Position numbers and translations under genes: made by a program | Source of the DNA: Zygnema cylindricum | Taxonomy: Eukaryota > Streptophyta > Zygnematophyceae > Zygnematales > Zygnemataceae | Reading direction: 5' to 3' | Assembly: GCA_037447655.1 (NCBI GenBank) | Contig: JBBHKE010002497.1 | Span: forward strand, 249,622 to 313,621 | Length of the DNA: 64,000 bases | Notes under the pieces: generated by a model | Databases searched by the model: none | What the model saw: the letters and a program-made list of their open reading frames with translations, nothing else | What the model was told of the DNA's origin: nothing | Shown: positions 54,478 to 64,000 of the stretch, one piece after another | How positions within the stretch are numbered: position 1 is the stretch's first letter | Layout of the letters: each line of letters begins with the position of its first letter

Positions 54478-55759
54478 AGATATTTTCACGTTAACCATAT
54501 TGGCATGTATGAAAATCGTTCATTTTTTGAAGGATATGAATGGATCTGAGGATGATAAAATCAAATGAACACGTGGACTCGAATGAATGTTCGACGTACG
54601 GAGTTAAAGACAGCTTTGCCAACGCTTTGATTATAAAACTTACGCTAGGCACGCTATATGACGTGTCAAAGATTTGATTGAGAAAAATTGTCGAAAGTTC
54701 GGTAGCGGGAATATTCACATTTGATTTTTTTATTTTTTTTTACTTAAATCGTATGAGACCCCTTAAATAAGTAATAGTTGTAATATTGCCAAGACTCGTC
54801 CAGATTCGTTTCATTTAGTGCGGCGCCGTTTCAGTTTGAAAAGAGTGGACACATTTATATAAAATGACAGTATACGATCTAAAATTGGGTTTTCAAATTT
54901 GTAAACCAAATCAACTATTCATAACCGCTCAAACTGTTGTTTCAGTTTATAAACGTAGGATAAAAAGTCTTTTTAAGCGAAGAGTGTTATAATATGGCTT
55001 AAAATCAACAAACTTTTGACCACTTTTATCCCCGAAAAACAAAACAACCGACAAAATCTTGTTATTTTTCGCCACTGTTTGACCTGGGAATCGAAACGCA
55101 TTATGCCTAAGAAGTCTTATACAAATTTAAAAATTAAGGATTTTACCATTTGAAACTGCCCTTATGCTTTTATGCAAAATGTTTAAAAACCCTACAATTT
55201 TATAGAAAAGCAAAATGATTCCTTGCGCAAAATGTTACTTGTTCCATAAAGCCTACGTCGAGGCATCTTTTGGGAAAAATGTGCATGGATTTTCAGTAAA
55301 TATTTAGGTTTATATGGAAAATGTTGGAAGTTAGTAAACACTTGAGATTTGGCCACTTTGAAAGGAATTGGTTATGAAGGCAGGGACAACCCTGGGTGGT
55401 TCAGCTAAGTGTTTTTTAATGCTGCAAAAACTGTTCTATTCATAAAAAATGTATTTTCAACCCATTTGTATGACAAGATTTAGGCATGACTTCTCGTCTT
55501 TTCTTTTTTAAGAGGTTATTTGTACTATGTATGATAACTAGGGTTAAATCTTCATTGCAAACTTGCAATGAAAATGCTATCTGGTTACAAAGGGGGGTGA
55601 AAAATAAAAAGTTATTTGAAATAACTAAAAGAGACAAAGAGACAAAAGGAAAAGTTGAAAAGATAAAACAAACAAAACTCTAAGTTAAACAAGTATTTAC
55701 CAACTCAAGCTACTGTATACTACAAATGATGACCCCGCACAAATTGAGGAAACGTCCAG
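54478..55759. other. intergenic, AT-rich, nothing recognised
   Basis: About 1.3 kb with only short frames; no repeat boundary or RNA gene that I can support. Confidence 0.45.
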
Positions 55760-55761
55760 TA

Positions 55762-55978
55762 CACCGAGTACTACTACTAGTGTTGATATTTTTGTTGCTT
55801 CTTAAAACATATTTTCTTTGTACACGCTTGTCTGCTTTTCAATTTGAGACCGCCAATCGGAAGCTGTGGATCATACCTTTCAATCGCAACCGTCAGATCC
55901 ACAATCGGACATGTGTGTACGGAGAATAAATGTTTTAAGAGACGAAAATAACTTTAACACTAATAGCGATTCACAGTG
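55762..55978. mobile_element. short R-type MITE (R5)
   Basis: 217 bp from CACCGAGTACTACTACTAGTG to CACTAATAGCGATTCACAGTG, flanked by TA (55,760-55,761 and 55,979-55,980). Interior matches R4, including AGACCGCCA, CGCAACCGTCAGATCCA and GACATGTGTGTACGGAGAA. Confidence 0.75.
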
Positions 55979-56091
55979 TACATAGGTAGTACTACCTACA
56001 AGGCTACAACCTTGACAAGCTAAGGGTCCACAACCGCGAATATTGTGGATAACCTTCGCAGAGTGGTTTCTCCCCCTGCCGACGTACGGTA

Positions 56092-56288
56092 CACCGCCAA
56101 TCGCTATTAGAGTATATAACGCCAATTCGGTGCCCTTTTTTCAAAAAAAAAAACCTGAAATACAATTAATAACGCTATTTAAGTAGGTGGACCATAATCT
56201 GCCATGTCTCAGGTACTAAATTAGAATCAATAACGCTAATTTTTTTTTGACGCTACTTAATCCTTGACTCGAATAGCGATTGGCGGTG
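56092..56288. mobile_element. short R-type MITE (R6)
   Basis: 197 bp with perfect 17-bp inverted ends CACCGCCAATCGCTATT, flanked by TA (56,090-56,091 and 56,289-56,290). AT-rich interior unlike R4 and R5. Confidence 0.82.
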
Positions 56289-56585
56289 TAGTGATGGGCC
56301 CCACAAGAGGATGGCCCCCACAAGAGCTCAACTCCCTAAGTAAGCCGCTGTCGCCAAGGAGGCCCTAAGACGCAAACCATGATCCCAACAAGTACTGGTA
56401 AAACAACTTGCATATAAGCGAGTAATCAGCTTCCGTATGAGCGAGTAGCCCTTTGGTACCATGGCCGACAAGTTGATATTAAATCCCAAAGAGTCAATTA
56501 TCAAATTCTAAATGGGATGAAATGAAAGAAGAGTTAGGAGATAAAGTGGGGGGCAAGTACAATGGGCATTGAGTAAAACGACAAG

Positions 56586-57480
56586 TTAAGATAACAAACG
56601 CCACTTGAGAATATGGAAGTTTAGGAATGTCTTTGCAATGAGAAAGGTTGTCCAACAAGGCACCTTTAACAAGTGGTCAACAAAATCAAGGGCTCCAATA
56701 AAGGAACCTAAGCCCTTAAACCCTCTTGAGGAGTAAATATACAGAATCCCGAAGGGAGAGAAAATCTGGTGGCAAACCTCTAGGGCTCCATATGACACAC
56801 TAAGTGATTGACAAAAAGATGTATCTTATAACTTTCTTTTACAAAATGATGAAAGGCAACAACAACTTGGTCAGACGGGCCAATGATATGAGAATCCTCA
56901 ACCATAGACGGGAAAAAATAACTTGGAAAAGTCGTAACCAATGCTTGTAAAGCTTGCAAGTGGGTGAGAGGAAAAAAACGGGCTCTTAAAATGTCACCCT
57001 GACGAGTACCACTTTCAAGTTTTGAAGTGGCGACGTCCCCAAAGGGCCTCCCATTTGATAAAATAAACGGTTAGATTTGGAGTAAAAGAGGAAAAATTTG
57101 GTTAATTGGAGACAGGGCGGAATGCAACTCACCAAAGATGGCATTACGGTCAACAGTGAGAAAAGTATTGGCAATGCCAACTTCGAGAACCACACAATCT
57201 TGATGCAATTCAAGAATCGCCCTATGGACCATAGACAACCGTCTCACAACTTCCACGCATTGCGACAATAAACTAATGTGGGGAGATGATCTTTGAAGGC
57301 CCTTTAGAGGTGTAAACACATCAATCTCGCTATAATACAATAGAATACCCCCCCTACGACATCGAACGAAAACCACGAGTAAGCTTTGAGACAACAACAA
57401 GATGAAGAGCTACCAAAATTGGGCTATTGTCGGTGGAGCACGCCCTCGAGCCAATTGAGAAGCCATCTTAAATAACAAAT
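56586..57480 (-). pseudogene. LINE-type reverse transcriptase, decayed
   Basis: Minus-strand remains of a non-LTR retrotransposon reverse transcriptase. From 5': a segment ending VLEVGIANTFLTVDRNAIFG (the F-x-T-V-D-R type block at the first catalytic Asp region), PFILSNGRPFGDVATSKLES, GTRQGDILRARFFPLTHLQAL (RT motif with RQGD), and FFPSMVEDSHIIGPSDQVV, which corresponds to the x-A-D-D block, here VED, so the catalytic pair is altered. Downstream, SPPSGFCIFTPQEGLRA continues the family pattern with frequent stops. I recall similar LINE proteins from mosses and lycophytes, but cannot verify it here. No poly-A tail or ends found. Confidence 0.7.
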
Positions 57481-57919
57481 TAAGACCTTATACGGATTTC
57501 CCATAGAGAAAATATCGCGAAGAAGCTCATACACCATCCCCTGAATGTAATTGGGTGACAAATTGTTGGGAAAAGGTGTTCTAATTTTTATCTCTTGTGT
57601 CTAGGTGCTCTACGTCATAAAGGAAAAGAGGGAGAGGGTGAGAAAAACCATGGCTGCCACTCTGGAAGCCAAGACTGTTTAAGAAGTGGAAGCGAAGATT
57701 GTTTAAGAGGTGGAAGCTAAGACAATTTGAGAGGAGGAACAGTAGTCCTTCCTAAAAAGGGCGAACATACCAGGATTTCATCAATGGTCCGACAAGGTTC
57801 CTACTAGCCGCCCTAGTCGTCATCAGTATCCAGTTTATGTAGAAGAACCGCTACACACATGGGGAGCGAATCCGTCATAAAGAGTTATCGCGAAGAAAAT
57901 TCATTTAACGGAATGATAT
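57481..57919. other. intergenic with LTR-like words, unresolved
   Basis: Contains ACCATGGCTGCCA near 57,648, a block conserved in the copia LTRs nearby, and a repeated GGAAGC(C/G)AAGA(C/T)TGTTTAAGA motif at about 57,664-57,725. Possibly a fragment of an LTR, but I cannot place its ends. Confidence 0.35.
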
Positions 57920-58332
57920 TGAAATTTTGTGGGCTCCATAGCCCCACAAAATGCATAGATCAAACTAAGCCTCTAGGATAGCCTCAACCCACTTAGGTTT
58001 CCCCAACAATAACTGGCAGGCAATGACTCTGACCGATTGCACCCCAGTGAAGGGAAGATTGCTTTGAGTTCGCCGCAAAAATAATTACTAAAAAAGCTCC
58101 ACCAATGAGTTAATTATGGTTGATCAAAGTCAGCATACATATGCAGATGCTCAACGGGCGAGAGGGACTTCAAAAACTACCTAAGTCCTAAAACCTCTAC
58201 TTAAAACCTCTATCTAGTGAGTTATCTACTAATTAGAAGACTTTATCGTACACTTGAAAGTACACTAGCCGCCATACGATATGTACAGTTCGTAGTGCTT
58301 GTTGACTATAATTTTGTAAGCCTTTTATCATA

Positions 58333-58365
<33 letters not shown>

Positions 58366-58479
58366 CGTATGTACGTATGTACGTATGTATGTATGTATGT
58401 ATGTATGTATGTTTGTATGTATGTATGTATGTATGCATGTATGTATGTATGTATGTATGTATGTATGTATGTATGTATG

Positions 58480-58510
<31 letters not shown>

Positions 58511-59350
58511 GTATGTATGTTTAATTTTAAAACTTCTATTCATTGTATCTTTTGTTTCATTTCAAATGTTTATTTCCATATATTTAATGCGTGCAATTAA
58601 AATATTAACAAAAAACACCATGATCTAATTAATTGTGGTTCAATACTGGACACACTCAACCACAAGAATAAGAATACATTTTTTATTTAGAAAATAACAA
58701 ACATGTAAAACAAAATATAGGAATATTTAGCTGCTATACGGCACCAGATATTACATAATACTTTCCACCATCGACGCCATGGATTTGTCTCCTCCTTCTC
58801 TGGCAACCACTTGAGTGTTGTCACATGTCTTGAGTGTTGTTACGTGTCAGTCTATGGCTCTTTTGGCGTAAGCCGCCAAACGAACCATTCCAGGCTGTCG
58901 CCTCTCACGTTGATCGTCCGATTTTCAATGTGTTTGTTTACGCCCGTTCAATGATGCGACGCGGCGAATGTTTCGTGCGTCCCCTAAATTTTCCATTATC
59001 CATGTGCGCCAATTTCGTTTATGTCGTTAAATGGATTAATGTGTGCATACAATGTTTAAAACCGAATGACACCCCATGTGTGTCTTGGCATCTTCTACAT
59101 CAAATAGATAAAAACGACGATTGGTTCAGTTAGGAGGCGATCTCGAGGGCCATGATCTTATCTCGGTTAGTCCAACCGTTATTGGTAGGTACTATTTAGC
59201 CACTCTCTCTCTCTCTCATTCCACCTTGGCTACCAGAGAGGCAACGATGGTTTACCACTCTCTCTCTACTACAGCTCCTACAGTTTTGCAATGTCAAAAA
59301 TGGAGAACAAATTATAATCTCTTTTTTCAATAGAAACTTCATTTTGAACA
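57920..59350 (-). repeat. copia LTR M, interrupted by microsatellite-bearing insert
   Basis: Minus strand ends ATGGAGCCCACAAAATTTCA (57,920-57,939), the same Gag-start ending as J. Between 57,940 and 58,300 it aligns with the C and H LTRs (CCTCTAGGATAG, CACCCCAGTGAAGG, ACTAAGTCCTAA). After an insert with the ATGT microsatellite, LTR-like sequence resumes near 58,790 (GTTACGTGTCAG, GATCGTCCGATT). No primer-binding site follows, so solo or truncated. The far end near TTTTGAACA at 59,350 is a guess. Confidence 0.5.
58334..58520. repeat. ATGT microsatellite
   Basis: About 46 units of ATGT, with a few ACGT, TTGT and GCAT variants. Splits LTR M. It creates false open frames of alternating Tyr/Val/Cys/Met or His/Thr/Tyr/Ile. 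Confidence 0.97.
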
Positions 59351-60108
59351 TAGAACAGATTAAGTGTACAAACGCACCGAACATTTTGTGCGTCGCACAC
59401 ATGAAGTGACAAAACTCAAGACCGGCAGTTGATCGGACGACTCGTATTGGCGCTAACTATTCGGACTGGTCATTTTGTTGGTTAACGCTAAAAGCACCAC
59501 GGATTGACAAGTGGCACCAGCCTACGAGATGTTGGAGGAGAAACAAACAGAAGTACGACATTGTTTATGCTAAGTGGTAAGCAAAAAGTGTTACCGTACA
59601 AAGCCGTCGAGAAATTATTGCGGCTTTAGGCAAGTAGTGTGCCTTTTGTATATTTGTACTTTACAATCATCTGATTGCTAGAGGGTTTTGTAAATATGGT
59701 ATGTTAGTAGATTCTTAGAACATTTTCTAGCACTCTCTTCTTGTGAGGGCATCTATATAAAAGAGTTGTCTTTGAACAACAATAACTAGCTACTTAGATG
59801 AGCAAATTCAGTGATTCTTTTTTAGTTAGACTCAGAGGAGTCTCATTAGGCATCTGCATAAAAGAATTGTCTTTGAACAACAATAACTAGCTACTCAAAT
59901 GAGCAAATTCACTGATTCTTTCTGAGTTAGACTCAGGGGAGTCTACTCAGAGAAGTCTCGCCTTCACAAGGGTAAATGAGGGAGGAATTGTTTCCGCCAA
60001 GGTATTTATATTTGGACTAGATTTCTTGGTCCTAGAAAGTTATCTTATATATAAGTGTCAAGTTGAGCACTCTGTGGGGACAATGGAGCCCACAGAGTTT
60101 AGAGATGA
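59351..60108 (+). repeat. copia LTR N, 3' portion with duplicated core promoter
   Basis: Plus-strand LTR fragment ending ATGGAGCCCACAGAGTTTAG (60,084-60,103), matching the J/M type (M-E-P-T-E-F). TATA box ATCTATATAAAAGAG at 59,751-59,765. No primer-binding site follows, so internal sequence is absent; the 5' part of the LTR is not recognisable. Confidence 0.6.
59750..59950 (+). repeat. 101-bp tandem duplication of an LTR core promoter
   Basis: Unit 1 (59,750-59,850) and unit 2 (59,851-59,950) both contain ATAAAAGA(G/A)TTGTCTTTGAAC, AATAACTAGCTACT, GAGCAAATTCA(G/C)TGATTC and a GACTCAG(A/G)GGAGTCT palindrome. In unit 2 the TATA box is weakened (CTGCATAAAAG). Confidence 0.85.
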
Positions 60109-60590
60109 AGGGAGCTTTAGCAAAGGTATTGTGATTAAGATTAAAGGGTTTTAAAAGTTCAAATGAGGCAACAAATGGCAAAATTTCATCGGTTGTCGCA
60201 GGGGGGAAATGACCTGGAGAGCTTTAACTTTTAACATCATCGTTAGAGAAAAAGTAAAAAGTTAATGTGCACAAGGTGCACGAGAGAGCTCGCAAAATTG
60301 ACAAAAGTAGAGGACATGTCACATACGTGCCGTAAGGGTAGAGCGGGGAGCTTGACGACAAACAAAAAGCCCGAAAATGAAAGCTATTTGATCAAAATGT
60401 TTTTGTTGACAAGATTCCCGTTCCCTACGCAAAAAACGTCAACATCATGTGCGTGCCTCCCATGCCCCACCAACACCCCCACGTGGAGGTCATACAAAAG
60501 CCTAAAGAGGAAACAAAGAAAAAGATGCAAAGCTGCCTCCTTATTCATGTCATTTGCCAAGAGCCCAAGTGAGAAGCGAAGTGGAACTGG
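60109..60590. other. intergenic, no supported gene
   Basis: A 114-residue frame at 60,265-60,609 has no recognisable domain and overlaps an antisense frame; not called. Confidence 0.4.
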
Positions 60591-60599
60591 GATGTTTTC

Positions 60600-60861
60600 C
60601 CAAAGATGAGGAATATGCCAGTAGAGTCGTAGTTTTGGGTAATTTAAATTGTAGCACCCGAAAATATTTGGATTATATTCAAAATTGCAATTGTGATTAG
60701 ACGGGTAGTGTTGGAGGGGGAAATGTTTTCCCAAAGATGGGGAATATGCCTGTAGAGTCGTAGTTTTGGGTAAGTTAAATGGTAGCACCTGAAAATATTT
60801 GGATTATATTCAAAATTGCAATTGTGATTAGACGGGTGGTGTTGGAGGGGGAAATTGTTTA
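60600..60861. repeat. 131-bp tandem duplication
   Basis: Two copies starting CCAAAGATG(A/G)GGAATATGCC at 60,600 and 60,731. They differ at only a few positions. A partial third unit precedes them (GGGATGTTTTCC). Confidence 0.92.
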
Positions 60862-61128
60862 TAGGATGGCAGTCTTGGGAGCTTAAGGAAGACGTAATGA
60901 ACTTGAAACACGCTTTTACATCTCTAGCTCCACTACCACCCACAGTGCAAACCTTCTCGCAACCTGGATAAGGAATACGAGATGTAGAAACATTGGAAGA
61001 AGGGTTGAAAAGTGAAAGAAAACGACAAAAAGGGCGGTAGAAGGTGAAGATGCAAAGACAAGGATCCTACAAGGAGGTGTGATGTGTGAGTGAGGGGGAT
61101 TCGTTCACCGAATTGGTACATGTGGGGG

Positions 61129-62113
61129 ATGTTGATTTGTGGATACTACACCCACTAAAGATGAAGATGACGCAAGAGTAGTCATCACAAAATTAAAACA
61201 AGCAAAAATTTCTTACAGATAATCAGAAAAATATACAACTTTGGAACACACCCAAAGACAAATTAGGCAATCAAATAGCCTACAAATCTGTCACAATGCA
61301 GATAATAGAAAGAGAAACACAAGTGCAAGTTTACACAGAAATGTGCAAACAGATCTGAGACAAACTCTCAGTCAAAGATATCAAAATGTTAAAGCATAAT
61401 TTGATACAACAAGTTCCTAAATTTTGAAATGGTTAAGTCCTACTCTTATACCAAAAAGATCTATCTTTCTCAAAACTAGCAGCCAATCACTATCCTAATC
61501 AAGATAAGAAGGCATATCAGCCATGCATCAATAATATCTACCAGAGATAAGGAGGATACCTAAATATTTCAAGGTATGTCATACAAAATGAATCTAAACT
61601 GGGTCCTTAATCAAACAACACACGTCTATGTACACAACAGGGATATGTTATGTCACACTATATTGTAAAAAAACTCGTCGGATAATCATAGACGTGGTCC
61701 GGTTGACCAGCGTCCGTCGGCAGCAAATCTCTGCCGTCCATCTTTGAGGAATTTCATCCAAGATGAAACTGTGTGACACCCCGGTCTTCCGGTGATTCTA
61801 AGTCCTAGAACCGAATCTGACCAGCGTGCGTTGGCAGCAAATCTTCGCGGTCCATCTTCGAGGAGGTTTATCCTTTATGAAATTGTGTGACACCTCGGTC
61901 TTCTGGTGAATTTGAGTCGTAGAACCGAGTTTTGCGCAGTGTTTCATTTCACTTTGCTGATGCGTGTCCTGTTAATTTGATACACAGTGTACTCTTTCAC
62001 TGTTCATTGTCATACTAATTCGAACATATTGAACCAGGCTTCCACAAAATAAACTAAGTACTCAGAAGACACTTTCCTCAATCAGAGGCTTAGGATTAAA
62101 GCTTTCAAAACCA
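61129..62113 (-). repeat. 3' LTR of element L (left boundary uncertain)
   Basis: On the minus strand begins TGTGGTTTTGAAAGC right after a purine tract (CTTTAGGGGAG). The left boundary is set at TG of TGTTGATTTGTGG, giving about 985 bp, but no target duplication is seen. Contains a direct duplication of about 114 bp (units at about 61,704 and 61,818, both starting TGACCAGCGT.CGT.GGCAGC). Confidence 0.5.
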
Positions 62114-63508
62114 CACTCCCCTAAAGCTTTAGACTTTACTAGCCACTAAGACGACATGCCTCTTTACAAAGTTTTAATTTTGGTGCAGAGAAGGGTTTTG
62201 TCATCATATATGCCAGCATTTGCTTATCGGGTAAGCAGCTAAACTTTAGAATTCTAGCCATCACCTTTTCTCTCACAAAGTGTTATTTAAAATCAATATG
62301 TTTACTTTTGAAAGTGATGACTTGAATTAGAAGCAATAGCAATAGCAACTTGATTGTCACACCATAGGACTTGAGGACATGACAGCATAAATTCCAGTTC
62401 TTGTAAAAGAGATTTTACCAAAAGAAGTTCTTTAACAGCTGAGTTGACTGCCATATATTCAGCTTCCATGGTTGATTGAGGAGTCACCTTTTGAAGCTTG
62501 CTAGTCCAACAGGAAGTACCATCACCGATCTTCAAAATGAATCCACTGGTAGAGCGTCGACTTGGCATGTCACTATAACTCGCATCGCTCCAGGTGTTGA
62601 TTTTCACTTGATCTCCTCCGAGAGAAAGTCGGATATCCCGTGTTCCTGCAAGATATCTAAGAACTCGTTTTTATGCCTCTCAATATGATCTCTTCGCGTT
62701 CTGAAGGCTTTGGCTCAGAGCTCCAACTGCCGCTGCAATATCAGGACGCGTGTAGTTTATGAAATAGATAAGACTCCCAACAACGTATCTGTAGGGAATT
62801 GTGGACATGAAATATGACTCCCTTGGTGTCATTTTTGAGTAGCATTCCTCCATCTGTCTCCTTTCCTTCCACTTTTTGCCTGAACTCCATAAAGGTGACA
62901 CTCCTTTATGTCTTTGCCGTGCCAAATCTTTCAAGTACATTTCCAATGGCCTCTCTCTGAGTGAGATAAATCACCTTCTAACTTCTATTTCTCTCTACCT
63001 GAATACCTACGATATACTTCGCCTCCCCTAAATCATTCATTTCAAACCTGGCATTCAAAGAGGCTTTTATCTTATTCATCTCATTTATAGACTTACTAAT
63101 AAGCAACAGGTCATCCACATACACTGCTACATAGATCACGCCATCCTTTCCTTCCATGACATAAACGGAATGATTTGAGTTGATTATTGTGAAATGTAGA
63201 CTGGTAAAAAACTCATCTAATTTCAGATTCCACTGACGTGGAGCCTGTTTTAATCTATAGAGTGATTTCAACAGTTTACACACTAGATTTATTTTCCTTT
63301 TTTTGCATACTCTTCAAGTTGTTTCATATTAATTACTTCCTATAAATCTCTAAGTAATAAAGCAGTTTTAACGTCCATTTGATGCAGCTCCATATTCTCT
63401 ATTGCAGCTAGGGACAATAAGACTCTAACAGTGGGAAACTTGACAACAGGAGAAAAGGTTTCCTCATAGTCTGTTCCTTCTTTTTAACTAAAGTCGTTTG
63501 CAACCAGA
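62114..63508 (-). pseudogene. copia element L: RT and RNase H, decayed
   Basis: Minus-strand Ty1/copia remnant, distinct from but related to the E group. RT block at 62,978-63,283 (KLLKSLYRLKQAPRQWNLKLDEF, YVDDLLLISKS), linker with frameshift at 62,680-62,946 (YRYVVGSLIYFINYTRPDIAAAVG), RNase H at 62,302-62,607 (WSDASYSDMPSRRSTSGF, TMEAEYMA, CDNQVAIAIA). Upstream RT at 63,290-63,508 is broken, and the element is cut by the LTR at 63,509; its 5' half is not in view. Confidence 0.83.
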
Positions 63509-64000
63509 TGTAGAAACTAATGATTTTATTAGTATTTTCTAGGTCTAAATAGAAATATAGAAAGAAGCCGAGGCAGTCTACCTCTAACTTCTCTCTCCAA
63601 ATCTCAAACTTGTCGCAGTCACTGAGAAATTGGAGAGGAAGCTAGAGCCATGGCTACCTTGGCTATCCTGAGGTTTACGGGAATTTTATACTAGGGTTTA
63701 TTTATTTATTTAAAAGGAATGTGCCGGCGGCAGGATTTGATCCTTGTACCTACCGGCCGGCAGACAGGAAATAGCCGGTAGCCTTAGCCGTTAGATCTAG
63801 CAGTAGTATTACGTGATATATAGTTTGATAATTATATAAATTAGAATACGTACGATAACTCATTTAACTGTTACGATTTACGGGATGCATAGATCCGGTA
63901 CGAATGACAGTACGGATTACGAATCAATACCGCGCATTTGTTTCGGAAGTGAAATAAATACCGCGCATGTATTTATTACGGCCACGATTAAATCTGAATT
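63509..64000 (+). repeat. C-family LTR, cut by the window edge
   Basis: Begins TGTAGAAACTAATG and matches the first 490 bp of the LTR of C (GTATTTTCTAGGTCT, GAGCCATGGCTACC, GCCGGC-rich tRNA-like segment with GGATTTGATCC at 63,733-63,743). Inserted plus-strand into element L; the left target bases are CCAGA (63,504-63,508). It may be a full element or a solo LTR. Confidence 0.85.

Noticed and set aside
58328-58628. Frames of repeated HTYI or MYVC residues
   Set aside because: Translation of the ATGT microsatellite.
60265-60609. 114-residue lysine-rich frame
   Set aside because: No domain; an antisense frame of similar length overlaps it.

Overview
This window is plant nuclear DNA made almost entirely of transposable elements. 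I see no convincing host gene, rRNA gene or functional tRNA gene. A land plant (embryophyte) is the best fit: the LTR retrotransposons carry a primer-binding site that matches an internal stretch of plant initiator tRNA-Met exactly, their promoters carry G-boxes, and one degenerate non-LTR reverse transcriptase resembles LINE-type proteins I associate with mosses and lycophytes. I cannot name the species.

Left third (1-24,596): a pile of Ty1/copia elements. The outer element H is on the minus strand, runs off the left edge and has its 5' LTR at 17,088-18,143. It was split by plus-strand element B (1,899-15,617). B was then hit by a solo LTR (J, 3,594-4,662) and by a full plus-strand element (K, 7,992-14,292). 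Two bases beyond H lies element E (18,151-24,591, minus strand), which is intact: similar LTRs, a 5-bp target duplication and one uninterrupted 1449-residue Gag-Pol. All these elements have LTRs of about 0.95-1.07 kb. Where complete, their internal regions are about 4.35 kb once nested insertions are subtracted.

Middle (24,597-36,317): AT-rich, GTAC-rich intergenic DNA full of non-autonomous DNA transposons, often nested. They are TA-target elements with CACCGC ends (R), TTA/TAA-target Harbinger-like elements (W, Q), a hAT-type element with a perfect 8-bp duplication (U) inside a larger inverted-repeat element (T), and two copies of an unclassified family (S), one with a large 14-bp minisatellite.

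Right of centre (36,318-50,465): a different, degenerate copia lineage (D, plus strand). Its reverse transcriptase was split by a solo LTR (P, 41,092-48,958), itself split by a fairly young minus-strand copia element (C, 41,788-48,239). Then 50,466-57,480 holds three further Harbinger-like elements (V), three short R-type MITEs and a decayed LINE reverse transcriptase. The last part (57,920-64,000) holds LTR fragments (M, N), tandem duplications, a degenerate minus-strand copia element (L) and a C-family LTR cut by the window edge.

The most interesting biology is shared by the copia elements. They appear to prime reverse transcription with the 5' half of initiator tRNA-Met (3' end at tRNA nucleotide 39), as Drosophila copia does. 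Their Gag starts inside the LTR, so the primer-binding site is translated. The LTRs of the B/C/E/H/J/K group also carry an antisense tRNA-like segment 190-225 nt from the LTR start, and most have a G-box and GTAC cluster upstream of a TATA box. Separately, most of the Harbinger-like elements carry a conserved hairpin about 214-245 bp from one end.
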